Below are positions 1-10,508 of a stretch of DNA of 64,000 bases, one piece after another. The notes beneath the pieces were generated by a model that did no database searches, had not been told where the DNA came from, and worked only from the letters and a program-made list of their open reading frames with translations. This stretch comes from Marinobacter lutaoensis (GTDB lineage Bacteria > Pseudomonadota > Gammaproteobacteria > Pseudomonadales > Oleiphilaceae), in assembly GCF_001981305.1 (NCBI RefSeq), contig NZ_MSCW01000004.1, positions 186,001-250,000 of the forward strand. The letters are read 5' to 3'. Each line of letters begins with the position of its first letter. Within the stretch, counting starts at the first letter, position 1. A program made the position numbers and the translations under genes.

Positions 1-1
1 G

Positions 2-937
2 GTACCGCCGCTGCTGTACGTGATGGCCAGGCTGAAGCTGGACCGCCGGCTGGTGGCCTGCGTGCTGGCGTTCGGCCTGATCACCCCCTACATGTTCCTG
101 CCGATCGGCTTCGGCGGCATCTACCTGAAAGAAATCCTGCTGGCCAACGTCGCCGACAACGGCGTCGACGCCACCGACCTCAATGTCATGACCGCCATGG
201 CGCTGCCGGCGCTGGGCATGCTGGTGGGCCTGCTGATCGCGGTGTTTTTCAGCTACCGGGGCGAGCGTGCCTACGATCTTGAGGTGATTGCCCGCACCGA
301 GCGGGTGGACGTGCGCTACAGCCCGAAGACGCTGGTCATGGCGCTGATCGCCATTGCCGTGGCCTTCGTGGTGCAGCTGTGGCTGGATTCCATGATTCTG
401 GGTGCGCTGGCCGGTTTCGTGCTGTTCAATCTGTCCGGCGTGGTGAAGTGGAAGGAAGCCGATGACCTGTTCACCGAAGGCATGAAGATGCTGGCCATGA
501 TCGGTTTCATCATGATCGCCGCCAACGGCTTCGCCGAGGTGATGCGCCAGACCGGGGAAATCGCGACGCTGGTGGAAAGCTCGGTGGCCGCCATCGGCGA
601 CAGCAAGGGCCTGGCGGCGTTGCTGATGCTGGCGGTTGGCCTGCTGATCACCATGGGGATCGGTTCGTCCTTCTCCACCATTCCGATCATCGCCGCCCTG
701 TATGTTCCCCTGGCGCTGCAGCTGGGCTTCAGCCCGATGGCCATCGTCGCGCTGGTGGGCACGGCCGGTGCGCTGGGCGACGCCGGCTCACCGGCATCCG
801 ACTCCACCCTGGGTCCCACGGCCGGCCTGAACGCGGATGGCCAGCACAACCACATCTGGGACACCGTGGTGCCCACCTTCCTGCACTACAACCTGCCGTT
901 GCTGGCCTTTGGCTGGCTGGCGGCTATGGTGCTCTGA
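2..937 (+). CDS. Na+/H+ antiporter family protein, 5'-truncated by window edge
   Basis: This is the C-terminal part, about 311 residues, of a polytopic inner-membrane transporter. The reading frame is open to the first base of the window, so the true start lies upstream and the GTG at 20 is not a start I would choose. Repeated hydrophobic segments and the glycine/serine-rich stretch [16 protein letters not shown], followed by [17 protein letters not shown], are typical of the Na+/H+ antiporter (NhaC/YuiF-like, ion transporter superfamily) group. Such proteins exchange Na+ for protons, although several members have turned out to be organic-ion carriers, so the substrate is uncertain. The gene is convergent with the yheV-prlC pair, and a large inverted repeat lies between them. 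The family is fairly sure, the substrate is not. Confidence 0.75.
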   Translation, partial: VPPLLYVMARLKLDRRLVACVLAFGLITPYMFLPIGFGGIYLKEILLANVADNGVDATDLNVMTAMALPALGMLVGLLIAVFFSYRGERAYDLEVIARTERVDVRYSPKTLVMALIAIAVAFVVQLWLDSMILGALAGFVLFNLSGVVKWKEADDLFTEGMKMLAMIGFIMIAANGFAEVMRQTGEIATLVESSVAAIGDSKGLAALLMLAVGLLITMGIGSSFSTIPIIAALYVPLALQLGFSPMAIVALVGTAGALGDAGSPASDSTLGPTAGLNADGQHNHIWDTVVPTFLHYNLPLLAFGWLAAMVL

Positions 938-979
938 TTATTGCTCTTTGGAGCCTGCTCGCGGCCTTCATTCTATGAT

Positions 980-1092
980 TGGGGGCTGCGAGGGCATGGG
1001 AGGCTTTTCTTCTGGAAAAAGAACTCGCTGCGCTCAGACACCTTTTCCCGGCAGAAAAGCCTCCCACACCCCCTGCCCCCTCGCAGCCCCCA
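980..1092. repeat. Long imperfect inverted repeat / hairpin between convergent genes
   Basis: The left arm (980-1021) carries TGGGGGCTGCGAGGG and then TGGGAGGCTTTTCT. The right arm (1051-1092) carries the reverse complements of both in mirrored order, with an 11-base insertion between them. The apex is about 30 nt. Neither side has a clean T-tract. It may act as a bidirectional transcription stop for the two convergent genes, or it may be a dispersed palindromic repeat. Confidence 0.6.
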
Positions 1093-1105
1093 AACCAGAC
1101 GACCG

Positions 1106-1351
1106 TCAGTCCTCCTGCTTGGCCTTGAAAAACACCACCTGTTTCACCGTGTGGTCGTCGTCATTCTTACGCTTGTTCACCCGGGTTTCCAGCTCCGGGA
1201 CCGGCGGCTCTTCCGACAGGGCATCGGTAAAACCGCAGGCCACGCACTCGCGCACTTGTCGTTCGTTGTCGTCCGTGAACATCACAATCTTGTCCATCTC
1301 GGCACAGCGGGGACACACCGCGCCGGCAATGAAACGTTTTGGGCTGGGCAT
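1106..1351 (-). CDS. yheV: YheV-family putative zinc-ribbon protein
   Basis: An 81-residue protein with two CxxC knuckles: CPRC at residues 13-16 and CVAC at 36-39. This is the layout of the small YheV family of presumed metal-binding proteins, whose function is unknown. It starts at the ATG at 1351 and lies 59 nt downstream of prlC on the same strand, as I recall for the Pseudomonas pair, so the two are probably cotranscribed. The C-terminal third is charged and ends in KQED. The family call is good; the biochemical role is unknown. Confidence 0.8.
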   Translation of the reverse strand: MPSPKRFIAGAVCPRCAEMDKIVMFTDDNERQVRECVACGFTDALSEEPPVPELETRVNKRKNDDDHTVKQVVFFKAKQED

Positions 1352-1410
1352 GGGTCGATCACTCCAGAAAACACGGCGGCCACCCGTCGGGGGTGACCGC
1401 TCGGGATTGG

Positions 1411-3456
1411 TCAGGCGGCTTCGTCGATCATCCCGGACTGCCGCAGCAGGGCGTCCACTTTCGGCTCGCGGCCACGGAACGCCTTGAACAACGCCATCGG
1501 CTCCCGGGAGCCGCCTTTTTCCAGGATGTGCTCCAGGAAGGCACGACCGGTGGCCGGGTCGAAGATGCCGTGTTCCTCGAACAGGGAGAAGGCATCCGCC
1601 GCCAGCACCTCCGCCCACTTGTAGCTGTAGTAACCGGCGGCGTACCCTCCGGCGAAAATGTGGGAGAACGAATTCGGGAACCGGTTGAACTCGGGTGCCT
1701 GAACCACCGCGATCTCCTCCCGGACCTGGCGATGCACCGTCAGCGGATGGGTCGGCGCCTGCTCGGTGAATTCCGCGTGCAGGCGGAAGTCGAACAGCGC
1801 GAACTCCAGCTGGCGCACCATGGCCATGCCGGACTGGAAGTTCTTTGCCGCCAGCAGTTTTTCCAGCAAGGCCTCCGGCAGCGGCTCGCCGGTTTCGTGG
1901 TGGGCCGCAATCAGCGCCAGGGATTCGGGGTGCCAGCACCAGTTTTCCAGGAACTGGCTGGGCAGTTCAACCGCGTCCCAGGCCACGCCATTGATGCCGG
2001 ACACATCCAGCACCTCCACCTGCGTCAGCATGTGATGCAGGCCATGGCCGAATTCGTGGAACAGGGTGGTGACCTCATCATGGGTCAGCAGCGACGGTTT
2101 GCCGTCCACCGGCGGCGTAAAGTTGCAGGTCAGGAACGCCACCGGCAGCTGCAGCCGGCCCCGGGCATCGCGCCAGCGCACCCGGCAGTCGGCCATCCAG
2201 GCACCGCCGCGTTTGCCCTGGCGGGCGTAGAGATCAAGATAGAACCAGGCCACCGGCTCGCCGTCGCGCCGGATGCAGTAGGCGTGGGCGTCGGGGTGCC
2301 AGGTTTCCACCTCCGGTCGTGCCTCGATCTGCACGCCGAACAGCTTTTCCGCCACCTTGAACAGGCCCGACACCACCCGGTCCACCGGGAACCAGGGACG
2401 CAGGGTCTCCGGGGAGATGTCGTAGCGTTGCTGCCGCAGCTTCTCGCTGTAGTAACCCACGTCCCAGGCCTGCAGGTCCTCGATACCGTACTGCTCCCGC
2501 GCGAATGCCCTGAGCTCGGCGAACTCCCGCTCCGCCACCGGCTTGGACTTGGCCGCCAGCTGGTTCAGGAAGGTCATGACCTCGTCGACGCTGCGGGCCA
2601 TCTTGGTGGCCAGGGAGCGCTCGGCGTAGTTGTTGAACCCCAGCAGCCGGGCGAGGGCATGCCGACGCTTGAGGATCTCCGCCATCACCGGCGTGTTGTC
2701 CCAGCGGCCGGCATCCGGGCCCTGGTCGGACGCACGGGTGACGTAGGCCTCGTACACTTCCCGGCGCAGCTCGCGGTTGTCGCAATAGGTCATCACCGGG
2801 TAGAAGCTGGGGAAATCCAGGGTGATCACGAAGCCGTCCAGCTGCCGCTGACGCGCAGCCTGACGGGCGCCTTCCAGGGCCGTCTCCGGCAGTCCGGCCA
2901 GCACCTCCGGATCGGTGATGTGCTTGTACCAGTGCTGGGTGGCGTCGAGCACATTGTCGCTGAACTTGTTGCACAGCTCCGCCAGCTCCCGGGACAGGTC
3001 GGCGTAGCGCTTCTTCTGATCCTCCGGCAGGTCGACCCCGCCCAGGTGGAAGTCGCGCAGGGTGTTTTCCACCGCCTTGCGCTGAGCCTCGCTCAAATCG
3101 GCGAAGTCCGGCCGCGCCGCCAGTTTCTTGTAAGCGTTGCACAAGGCCGCGTTCTGGCTGACCTCGGTGCTGTATTCGGTGAGTTTTTCAAGGCAGCGTT
3201 TGTAAACCTGGCGCAGCTCGTCGTTGTTCATCACGCCATTGAGGTGCGAGATCACCGACCAGGCGTTGCTGAGACGGTTTTCCAGTGCCTCCATCGGCAG
3301 CGCCAGGGTTTCCCAGGTGGGGTCTTCCTGCTGTGCCAGCTGCTGTATCTTGACGCGGTTTTCGCTGAGAATCTGGTCAATGGCCGTTTCCATGTGCTCG
3401 GTCCGGACATGCTCGAACTTCGGCAACAGATCATCAGTCAGTAACGGATTATTCAT
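1411..3456 (-). CDS. prlC: Oligopeptidase A (M3 zinc metallopeptidase)
   Basis: Cytoplasmic zinc endopeptidase that degrades short peptides, including cleaved signal peptides. The gluzincin motif HEFGH is seen in LFHEFGHGLHHML, and the product is 681 residues, almost exactly the length of E. coli PrlC. I chose the ATG at 3456 (MNNPLLTDD) over an upstream in-frame start at 3507 because a GAAGAGG ribosome site precedes it and family members begin there. It is divergent from the gamma-carbonic anhydrase gene and followed by yheV. This neighbourhood is conserved in Pseudomonas-type genomes as I recall it. Confidence 0.95.
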   Translation of the reverse strand: MNNPLLTDDLLPKFEHVRTEHMETAIDQILSENRVKIQQLAQQEDPTWETLALPMEALENRLSNAWSVISHLNGVMNNDELRQVYKRCLEKLTEYSTEVSQNAALCNAYKKLAARPDFADLSEAQRKAVENTLRDFHLGGVDLPEDQKKRYADLSRELAELCNKFSDNVLDATQHWYKHITDPEVLAGLPETALEGARQAARQRQLDGFVITLDFPSFYPVMTYCDNRELRREVYEAYVTRASDQGPDAGRWDNTPVMAEILKRRHALARLLGFNNYAERSLATKMARSVDEVMTFLNQLAAKSKPVAEREFAELRAFAREQYGIEDLQAWDVGYYSEKLRQQRYDISPETLRPWFPVDRVVSGLFKVAEKLFGVQIEARPEVETWHPDAHAYCIRRDGEPVAWFYLDLYARQGKRGGAWMADCRVRWRDARGRLQLPVAFLTCNFTPPVDGKPSLLTHDEVTTLFHEFGHGLHHMLTQVEVLDVSGINGVAWDAVELPSQFLENWCWHPESLALIAAHHETGEPLPEALLEKLLAAKNFQSGMAMVRQLEFALFDFRLHAEFTEQAPTHPLTVHRQVREEIAVVQAPEFNRFPNSFSHIFAGGYAAGYYSYKWAEVLAADAFSLFEEHGIFDPATGRAFLEHILEKGGSREPMALFKAFRGREPKVDALLRQSGMIDEAA

Positions 3457-3549
3457 AGCGCCTCTTCTCAGCCGTGATGGTCTTGGGTATGGTCGGGCGT
3501 ACGCCATGTTAGCGGTACCCCCTGAAGTGACCGGATAAGGTTATATGTA

Positions 3550-4092
3550 ATGACGAATGTACGCTCTCACAAGGGTAAAACACCACAATTCGGCGACCGC
3601 ACCTGGGTTGATCCCAGCGCGGTGGTGATCGGCGACGTGCAGCTGGGCGCCGACTGTTCGGTATGGCCGATGACCGTGATCCGGGGCGACATGCACCGCA
3701 TCCGCATCGGCGATCGCTGCAGCATCCAGGACGGTTCGGTGCTGCACATCACCCACGCCAGCGACTACAACCCCGGCGGTTACCCCCTGACCCTGGGCGA
3801 CGATGTGACCGTCGGCCACAAGGCCTTGCTGCACGGCTGCACCATCGGCAGCCGGGTGCTGGTGGGCATGGGGGCCATCATCATGGACGGGGCGGTGGTG
3901 GAGGACGAGGTGATCGTCGGCGCCGGCTGCCTGGTGCCGCCGGGCAAGACCCTGGTGTCCGGCCACCTGTACGTGGGCTCGCCCTGCCGCCAGGCGCGGC
4001 CGCTGACCGACAAGGAGCGGACATTTTTCCGGTACACCGCCGCCAACTACGTCAAGCTCAAGGACGAGTACCTGGCCGGACAGGGCGACTGA
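3550..4092 (+). CDS. Gamma-carbonic anhydrase family protein (left-handed beta-helix hexapeptide repeats)
   Basis: A 180-residue protein made of imperfect hexapeptide turns (VVIGDVQLGADCSVWPMTVI, then IRIGDRCSIQDGSV), predicting a trimeric left-handed beta-helix. The metal-binding histidines of the family are visible in HITHAS and in the VGHKALLHGC segment. E. coli YrdA and Pseudomonas PA0066 are the comparison proteins I have in mind. Many members bind zinc but have weak or no carbonic anhydrase activity, so the catalytic function is not assured. It starts at the ATG at 3550 and diverges from prlC with about 90 nt between them. Confidence 0.88.
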   Translation: MTNVRSHKGKTPQFGDRTWVDPSAVVIGDVQLGADCSVWPMTVIRGDMHRIRIGDRCSIQDGSVLHITHASDYNPGGYPLTLGDDVTVGHKALLHGCTIGSRVLVGMGAIIMDGAVVEDEVIVGAGCLVPPGKTLVSGHLYVGSPCRQARPLTDKERTFFRYTAANYVKLKDEYLAGQGD

Positions 4093-4120
4093 CGCCGATC
4101 AAAAATCCAGCAGCCGGCCT

Positions 4121-4149
4121 CTTGAAAAGCGAAGGCGCGCTCCTACATT
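4121..4149 (+). promoter_or_regulatory. Candidate sigma-32 (heat-shock) promoter for the Hsp20 gene
   Basis: CTTGAAA at 4121-4127 matches the heat-shock sigma -35 element. A partial match to the CCCCATnT -10 element (CCTACATT, 4142-4149) follows 14 nt later. This would give a leader of roughly 110 nt before the Hsp20 start. The -35 is convincing, the -10 only partial. Confidence 0.4.
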
Positions 4150-4269
4150 GGCAATCAGCAGACGTTCACGGACCACCCTCCGGGCGGCGCCACCGGTTGG
4201 GAGTTGTTTCCGGGAACCCTGCGGAATCGTTTCGTCATGATTCGTTTTTCGCAGAAGGAGGTGAACCCC

Positions 4270-4722
4270 ATGAACAACCTGACACGCTGGAATCCGCTCA
4301 ACGAGATCGAAGACCTGATGAATCGCTACAACCGGATCTTCGGCCTGACCCACCCCGGCGAACGCGAAGGCAAGGACCTGTTCAGCCGGAGTGACTGGGC
4401 GCCGGCCGTGGACATCAAGGAAACCGGCGACGCCTTCCTGATCGAGGCGGAACTGCCGGGTCTGTCCAAGGACGACGTCAAGGTCACGGTGGATGACGGG
4501 GTCCTGGCCATCCAGGGCGAGCGCAAGCAGGAGACGGAAAGCTCCGACCACAAGGTGCACCGCATCGAGCGCTTCTACGGCCGCTTCATGCGTCGTTTCA
4601 CCCTGCCGGACAACGTTGACGAGAACAGCGTCAAGGCCACCTTCAAGGACGGCCTGCTGACCCTGACCCTCAAGAAGGCCGAACCGAAGGAACCCAAGGC
4701 GATCGAAGTCCAGGTCGAGTAA
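4270..4722 (+). CDS. Hsp20/alpha-crystallin small heat-shock protein
   Basis: A 150-residue ATP-independent holdase chaperone that binds unfolding proteins during stress. The alpha-crystallin domain covers about residues 42-145. The C-terminal signature A-x3-DGLLTL (VKATFKDGLLTLTLKK) is present, as is the strand DIKETGDAFLIEAELPG. The start is set by an almost perfect Shine-Dalgarno sequence, AAGGAGGTGA, ending a few bases before the ATG at 4270; in-frame ATGs further upstream lack one. It is a single-gene unit with a candidate sigma-32 promoter upstream and a strong terminator at 4754-4795. Confidence 0.93.
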   Translation: MNNLTRWNPLNEIEDLMNRYNRIFGLTHPGEREGKDLFSRSDWAPAVDIKETGDAFLIEAELPGLSKDDVKVTVDDGVLAIQGERKQETESSDHKVHRIERFYGRFMRRFTLPDNVDENSVKATFKDGLLTLTLKKAEPKEPKAIEVQVE

Positions 4723-4753
4723 CCGGGGCCGTTTCACCCGCCCCCAGACTGAC

Positions 4754-4795
4754 AGCGGAGCCCGGACTCAGTGTCCGGCCTCCGCTTTTCTTTTT
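4754..4795 (+). terminator. Rho-independent terminator after hsp20
   Basis: A 14-bp stem with one mismatch (4754-4767 with 4773-4786) and a 5-nt loop, followed by TTTTCTTTTT. It overlaps the 3' end of the convergent PA4642-family gene. Confidence 0.85.
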
Positions 4796-5085
4796 GCCCC
4801 GGCGCGGATCAGAACCTGGGCGTATTCGCCGCTGCGGCGGTGCCCGGAGACCAGATCCAGCAGGGTGCGGCCCTGCTCGTCCTCCGCGTTCAGGTCGCGG
4901 CCCGCGGCCACGAAGAAGCCGATGAAGCGTTCGAAATCCTCCGCGCGCATGGCCCGGTAGGCCTTCAGCAGCACGTGATAATCGGCGTTGATGGCGGGAT
5001 CGTAGGGCACGATGTCCAGGAACCCCCGGATACGCTCGTCACTCCATTCCTCGCCAATGACCTTGGGTTTATCGGGTCCACTCAT
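4768..5085 (-). CDS. PA4642-family small protein of unknown function
   Basis: A 105-residue acidic protein without signal peptide or membrane segment. The start KPKVIGEEWSDERIRGFLD and the later KAYRAMRAEDFERFIGFFV resemble the Pseudomonas PA4642 group as I remember it. The tail AAGRDLNAEDEQGRTLLDLV looks like a single ankyrin-type turn. No biochemical function is known to me. It is the last gene of the leftward series after motB, separated by about 150 nt, and its 3' end lies inside the bidirectional hairpin shared with hsp20. Confidence 0.65.
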   Translation of the reverse strand: MSGPDKPKVIGEEWSDERIRGFLDIVPYDPAINADYHVLLKAYRAMRAEDFERFIGFFVAAGRDLNAEDEQGRTLLDLVSGHRRSGEYAQVLIRAGAKRKAEAGH

Positions 5086-5234
5086 GTCACTCTCTCCCGG
5101 TCGTCCGGCGGCGGGCCGGTGGCGGCCGCGCCATGTCCATTCAGGGCGCCCAGTATACGGACGCCTCCGGCGGCGGGTTAGATGAATTGCGAATGAGGAT
5201 CTTCGGGGCGGGCATAAGGCCCCTGGCCCGGCGA

Positions 5235-6056
5235 CTAGGGCAGGATCTCCACCGGCAGCTCGCCGGCATCCACGCAGCTCGGGTTGCGGATGGCGATTTC
5301 CACCCGGCGATTGCGCGCCCGGTGCTCCGGGGTGTCGTTGGGAACCAGGGGATTGGTCTCGGCGCGGCCGGCGGCGATCACCCGCTCGGCCGGAACCTGC
5401 CGGGTCATCACCAGTTCGTGCACCACCGACACCGCCCGCGCCGCCGACAGGTCCCAGTTGGAGCGGTAGCGGCTGCTGGCAATGGGGCGGTCGTCGGTGT
5501 GGCCGGACACCAGCACATCGCCGGTACAGTGGGCCAGCACCTTCACCACCCGCTCGATGATGGGAATCATTTCCGGCTTGATCTCCGCTTCACCGGAACG
5601 GAAGGTGGCATCCTCGGAAAAACGGATCACCACCTGCCGTTCGTCGTAGTTGACGCTCAGCGCGCCGGAAGCCACTTCCGGCTCCAGCGCCTGGATCAGC
5701 TGGCTGGCCAGGTCGATCACACCGGCGGGAACCTGGGTCGGCGCCTCGCCCTCGGTGCGTTCGTCGATGAACTGGGGCTCCAGCTCCAGGGAATCGGTGG
5801 GTTCGGGCAGGGAAACCGTGTCCGATTCGATCAGGGTCAGCGGCGAGCCGCCGACGCCGTCGGCCACCACGTTGCCGGAGCCGAAGGCCAGCGCCATGGA
5901 GTTGGCCATGGCCCGGTACTTCTCCACGTCCAGCTCGGAAAACGACAGCAGCAGGATGAAAAAGGTCAGCAGCAGGGTCGCCAGGTCGGCGAAAGTGACG
6001 ATCCAGTCCGGCGTCGGGTTCTTCGACCGGGGCTTTTTCCGCTGGCGCCAGTCCAC
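5235..6056 (-). CDS. motB: Flagellar stator protein MotB/PomB-like
   Basis: A 273-residue stator subunit that anchors the MotA ring to peptidoglycan and carries the ion-translocating aspartate. There is one N-terminal membrane helix (WIVTFADLATLLLTFFILLL, about residues 18-37), with the conserved Asp in FADL. The OmpA-like peptidoglycan-binding domain is at about 130-260 (SGHTDDRP, then NWDLSAARA). The GTG start at 6056 is preceded by GGAGG at proper distance. It lies 4 nt after motA and is translationally linked to it. Whether the pump uses Na+ or H+ cannot be settled here; MotA looks PomA-like. Confidence 0.93.
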   Translation of the reverse strand: MDWRQRKKPRSKNPTPDWIVTFADLATLLLTFFILLLSFSELDVEKYRAMANSMALAFGSGNVVADGVGGSPLTLIESDTVSLPEPTDSLELEPQFIDERTEGEAPTQVPAGVIDLASQLIQALEPEVASGALSVNYDERQVVIRFSEDATFRSGEAEIKPEMIPIIERVVKVLAHCTGDVLVSGHTDDRPIASSRYRSNWDLSAARAVSVVHELVMTRQVPAERVIAAGRAETNPLVPNDTPEHRARNRRVEIAIRNPSCVDAGELPVEILP

Positions 6057-6060
6057 CGGA

Positions 6061-6834
6061 TCACGCCTCCCGCTCGGGCATCAGACGCTTGCGTTGTTCC
6101 GGGGTCACGAACGATGACAGCAGCTCCGTCATCACCCGCGGGTTCTCGCCACGCATGATGCTGCGGATCGAGGTGGTGATCAGCACCTGGTTGCGCACCT
6201 CGTCCTCGCCCTTGAGCTGCAGCTTGTCCGCCAGCGGCAGGGCCATCAGCTGGGCGATGAAGGCGCCGTAGAGGGTGGTGAGCAGGGCAATGGCCATGGC
6301 CGGACCGATGGATGCGGGGTCGTCCAGGTTGTTGAGCATCTGCACCAGTCCCACCAGAGTGCCCAGCATACCGATCGCCGGAGCCGACTCGCCGATGCCC
6401 CGAAACACCCGCTCCGCCACCTCGTAGCGTTCCTGGGTCTGCTGGATTTCCTGGGCCAGCGCCTCCTCCACCAGCTCGGGCGGATGGCCATCGACGCACA
6501 GGTTGATGGCCTTGCGCAGGAACGGGTTGGCGGTGTCGTGGTTTTCCAGCCCGAGAATTCCCTCCTTGCGAACCACCTGGGCCAGGGTGCCGACTTCCCG
6601 GATCAGCTCGTCGGGGCGGTCCACGCGGTCGGTGAACGCGGCACTGAACGCCATCCGGAACGCACTCATGACCGAGGGCATCCGGAACTTGATCAGGGTG
6701 ACGGCAAAGGTTCCGCCCAGGACGATGGCCAGCCCCGGCAGGTTCAGGAAGGTGAGGACGGAGGCGTTGGCCAGCATCGCCAGGACGACGATCAGCACCC
6801 CGGCCACCAACCCTACGAGCGTAAGAATATCCAT
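6061..6834 (-). CDS. motA: Flagellar stator protein MotA/PomA-like
   Basis: A 257-residue inner-membrane stator protein with four predicted helices. The conserved proline region SAPAIGMLGTLVGLVQML and the short PomA-like length (E. coli MotA is about 295) favour the sodium-type or 'MotC' subgroup. I chose the ATG at 6834 (MDILTLVG) because AAGGGG lies just upstream and the helix begins immediately; the frame stays open for 32 further codons with no better start. It follows aroE by 46 nt, a GC-rich palindrome (6861-6878) lying between them, and is paired with motB. Confidence 0.92.
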   Translation of the reverse strand: MDILTLVGLVAGVLIVVLAMLANASVLTFLNLPGLAIVLGGTFAVTLIKFRMPSVMSAFRMAFSAAFTDRVDRPDELIREVGTLAQVVRKEGILGLENHDTANPFLRKAINLCVDGHPPELVEEALAQEIQQTQERYEVAERVFRGIGESAPAIGMLGTLVGLVQMLNNLDDPASIGPAMAIALLTTLYGAFIAQLMALPLADKLQLKGEDEVRNQVLITTSIRSIMRGENPRVMTELLSSFVTPEQRKRLMPEREA

Positions 6835-6880
6835 GACGACCCCTTGTACGAGGATGCTTCCGGGCCCGGCCGGCCCGGGT

Positions 6881-8636
<1,756 letters not shown>

Positions 8637-9209
8637 CTATCGAAGCTGTTGACCGGTGACAATGTCGATGATGCGGCTGGGATTCCGGTTACCCCCCAAG
8701 CGGCCCGGCAGAATCAGATCCAGCTGATCGCCGAAGTAGCGGCGCACGTGCCAGGGCTGGCGCGCGGGCGGGCGGCCGGCCGGGTTGCAGGAGGTGGACA
8801 CCAGTGGCATGCCAGCGGCCTCGCACAGGGCCCGCACGCCGGGGTGGGCGCTGACCCGCACCGCGATGGAGCGGTGCTGGCCGCGCACCCACGCCGGCAC
8901 CTGTTCCCGGACATCGGGCAGCAGGCAGGTCACCGGGCCCGGCCAGTGGCGCGCAGCCTCGCGCTGCAGCTCCGGAGGCAGGGGATCGAGCAGGAAACGG
9001 ATCTGGTCCACCGAGGCGGCCACCAGAATGACGCCCTTCTCGACCGGGCGCTGCTTCAGTTCCAGGATGCGTTCCACCGCCTGCCGGTCCCAGGGGTTGC
9101 AGCCCAGTCCCCAGACCGCCTCGGTGGGGTAGGCGATCACGCCACCGGTGTGGATCACCTGGCGGGCAAGGGACAAATGCCAATCACTGATGGGAGAGAT
9201 CAGAGCCAT
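8637..9209 (-). CDS. tsaC: Threonylcarbamoyl-AMP synthase (t6A37 tRNA modification)
   Basis: A 190-residue YrdC-domain enzyme that makes threonylcarbamoyl-AMP from Thr, bicarbonate and ATP for t6A at position 37 of ANN-decoding tRNAs. Visible hallmarks are GGVIAYPTEAVWGLGC, ILELKQRPVEKGVIL, and the C-terminal SIAVRVSAHPGVRALC and STSCNPAGRPP. The short length without a C-terminal Sua5 domain identifies the TsaC type. The ATG at 9209 has GGGAGAGA upstream. It lies 43 nt after dprA in the same direction. Confidence 0.95.
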   Translation of the reverse strand: MALISPISDWHLSLARQVIHTGGVIAYPTEAVWGLGCNPWDRQAVERILELKQRPVEKGVILVAASVDQIRFLLDPLPPELQREAARHWPGPVTCLLPDVREQVPAWVRGQHRSIAVRVSAHPGVRALCEAAGMPLVSTSCNPAGRPPARQPWHVRRYFGDQLDLILPGRLGGNRNPSRIIDIVTGQQLR

Positions 9210-9252
9210 GACTGTTTCATCGAATCAGAATGCGTGGAATCAGGGCACCGAC

Positions 9253-10491
9253 TCAGGCCAGTCGCAGATAGCCACCGGGCGCGGAACCGGCCAGGCCCTG
9301 TAACTCCAGCAACAGCAGGGCCTGCATCAGTTGATCCGCCGGCAGGCCGGTGGCCAGGGCCAGTGCGTCGGTCGAAACCGGATCATACCCTAATGCCTCG
9401 AACACCGCGATTTCCCGTTGCTCCAGACCCGACAGGTCGGGCCGGTCCGGCGCCGGCGAGGGCTGCCGGGTCGACACCACCGGCGGCGACCACCACCCGG
9501 CCAGCTCCTCCAGCACATCGTCGACGGTTTCCACCAGGCGCGCGCCCTGCTTGATCAGCTGGTGGCAGCCGCGCGCCACCGGACTGTGAATCGAGCCGGG
9601 AATGGCAAACACTTCGCGTCCCTGCTCCAGCGCCAGTCGCGCGGTGATCAGCGAGCCGCTGCGCAAGCCCGCCTCGACCACCAGCACGCCCCGCGACAGG
9701 CCGCTGATGATGCGGTTGCGCTGGGGAAAGTGGCCGGCCCGGGCGGGGGTTCCAGGCGGATACTCGGAAACCAGTACGCCGCCGGCCACTACCCGGCGGC
9801 CCAGGGCCTCATGCTGACGCGGATAGCACCGGTCCAGTCCACAGCCGATCACCGCCACGGTCGGACAGCCGGCGTCCAGGGCACCGGCGTGAGCGGCGCC
9901 GTCGATGCCCAGAGCCAGTCCGCTGGTGACCAGCAGGCCCTGGCGGCTCAGTTCCGCCGCGAACTGGCGGGCATGCGCCAGCCCTGCCCGGGTCGCGTGG
10001 CGGCTGCCGACGATGCCGATCTGGTCCCGGGTCAGCAGGGCGGGATCGCCCCTGGCGTAAAGCACCAGGGGGGCGTCGGGAATGTGGCGCAACGCCTCCG
10101 GGTAGCGTTCGTCGGTCCAGGGCACCAGGGCGATGTCCTGGTGCCGGCAGGCCTCCAGGATGGCCGCGACCCGGCCCATCACCGGATGGCCGATGTCCAT
10201 CCGGCGCCAAGCCTGTATACCGGCCAGGGTTTCGCGGGCCAGGCCGAGCTCCCGCAGCCGTTGCGGATCCACCTGCACCAGCCGGTCCAGGCGGTCGACC
10301 AGCGATCTGGCCGCCTCCCGGGCACGGACACCGAACCGGGGCAGTTCAGCCAGCAGCAGCCAGGGCGCGGCGGGGGCATCAAAGGGAGGGCAGGGGGGCG
10401 AGCCGGGGTCGGCTCCGGTCCACAGTTCGTGCACGGCAGTCTCGTCCTTGAGCAACGCGAGGCCGGGCATTCCCGCCCGGCCGAGTTCCAT
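9253..10491 (-). CDS. dprA: DNA-processing protein DprA (Smf)
   Basis: A 412-residue protein that loads RecA onto incoming single-stranded DNA in natural transformation; it is widely conserved even where competence is unproven. The Rossmann-like DprA core is clear: IGIVGSRHATRAG, VTSGLALGIDGAAHAGAL, GGVLVSEYPPGTPA, FPQRNRIISGLS. A C-terminal winged-helix region (LGYDPVSTDALALATGLPADQLMQALLLLELQ) follows a linker. The protein is somewhat longer than most DprA proteins. Its N-terminal 35 residues look poorly conserved and lack a good ribosome site, so the start may be internal (for example the ATG at 10470). It follows the LysM gene by 17 nt. Confidence 0.93.
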   Translation of the reverse strand: MELGRAGMPGLALLKDETAVHELWTGADPGSPPCPPFDAPAAPWLLLAELPRFGVRAREAARSLVDRLDRLVQVDPQRLRELGLARETLAGIQAWRRMDIGHPVMGRVAAILEACRHQDIALVPWTDERYPEALRHIPDAPLVLYARGDPALLTRDQIGIVGSRHATRAGLAHARQFAAELSRQGLLVTSGLALGIDGAAHAGALDAGCPTVAVIGCGLDRCYPRQHEALGRRVVAGGVLVSEYPPGTPARAGHFPQRNRIISGLSRGVLVVEAGLRSGSLITARLALEQGREVFAIPGSIHSPVARGCHQLIKQGARLVETVDDVLEELAGWWSPPVVSTRQPSPAPDRPDLSGLEQREIAVFEALGYDPVSTDALALATGLPADQLMQALLLLELQGLAGSAPGGYLRLA

Positions 10492-10508
10492 CCGAGGGCC
10501 GGGTATCC

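Noticed and set aside
1339..3444. 701-codon rightward frame opposite prlC
   Set aside because: Antisense shadow; prlC on the other strand has the zinc site and full family length.
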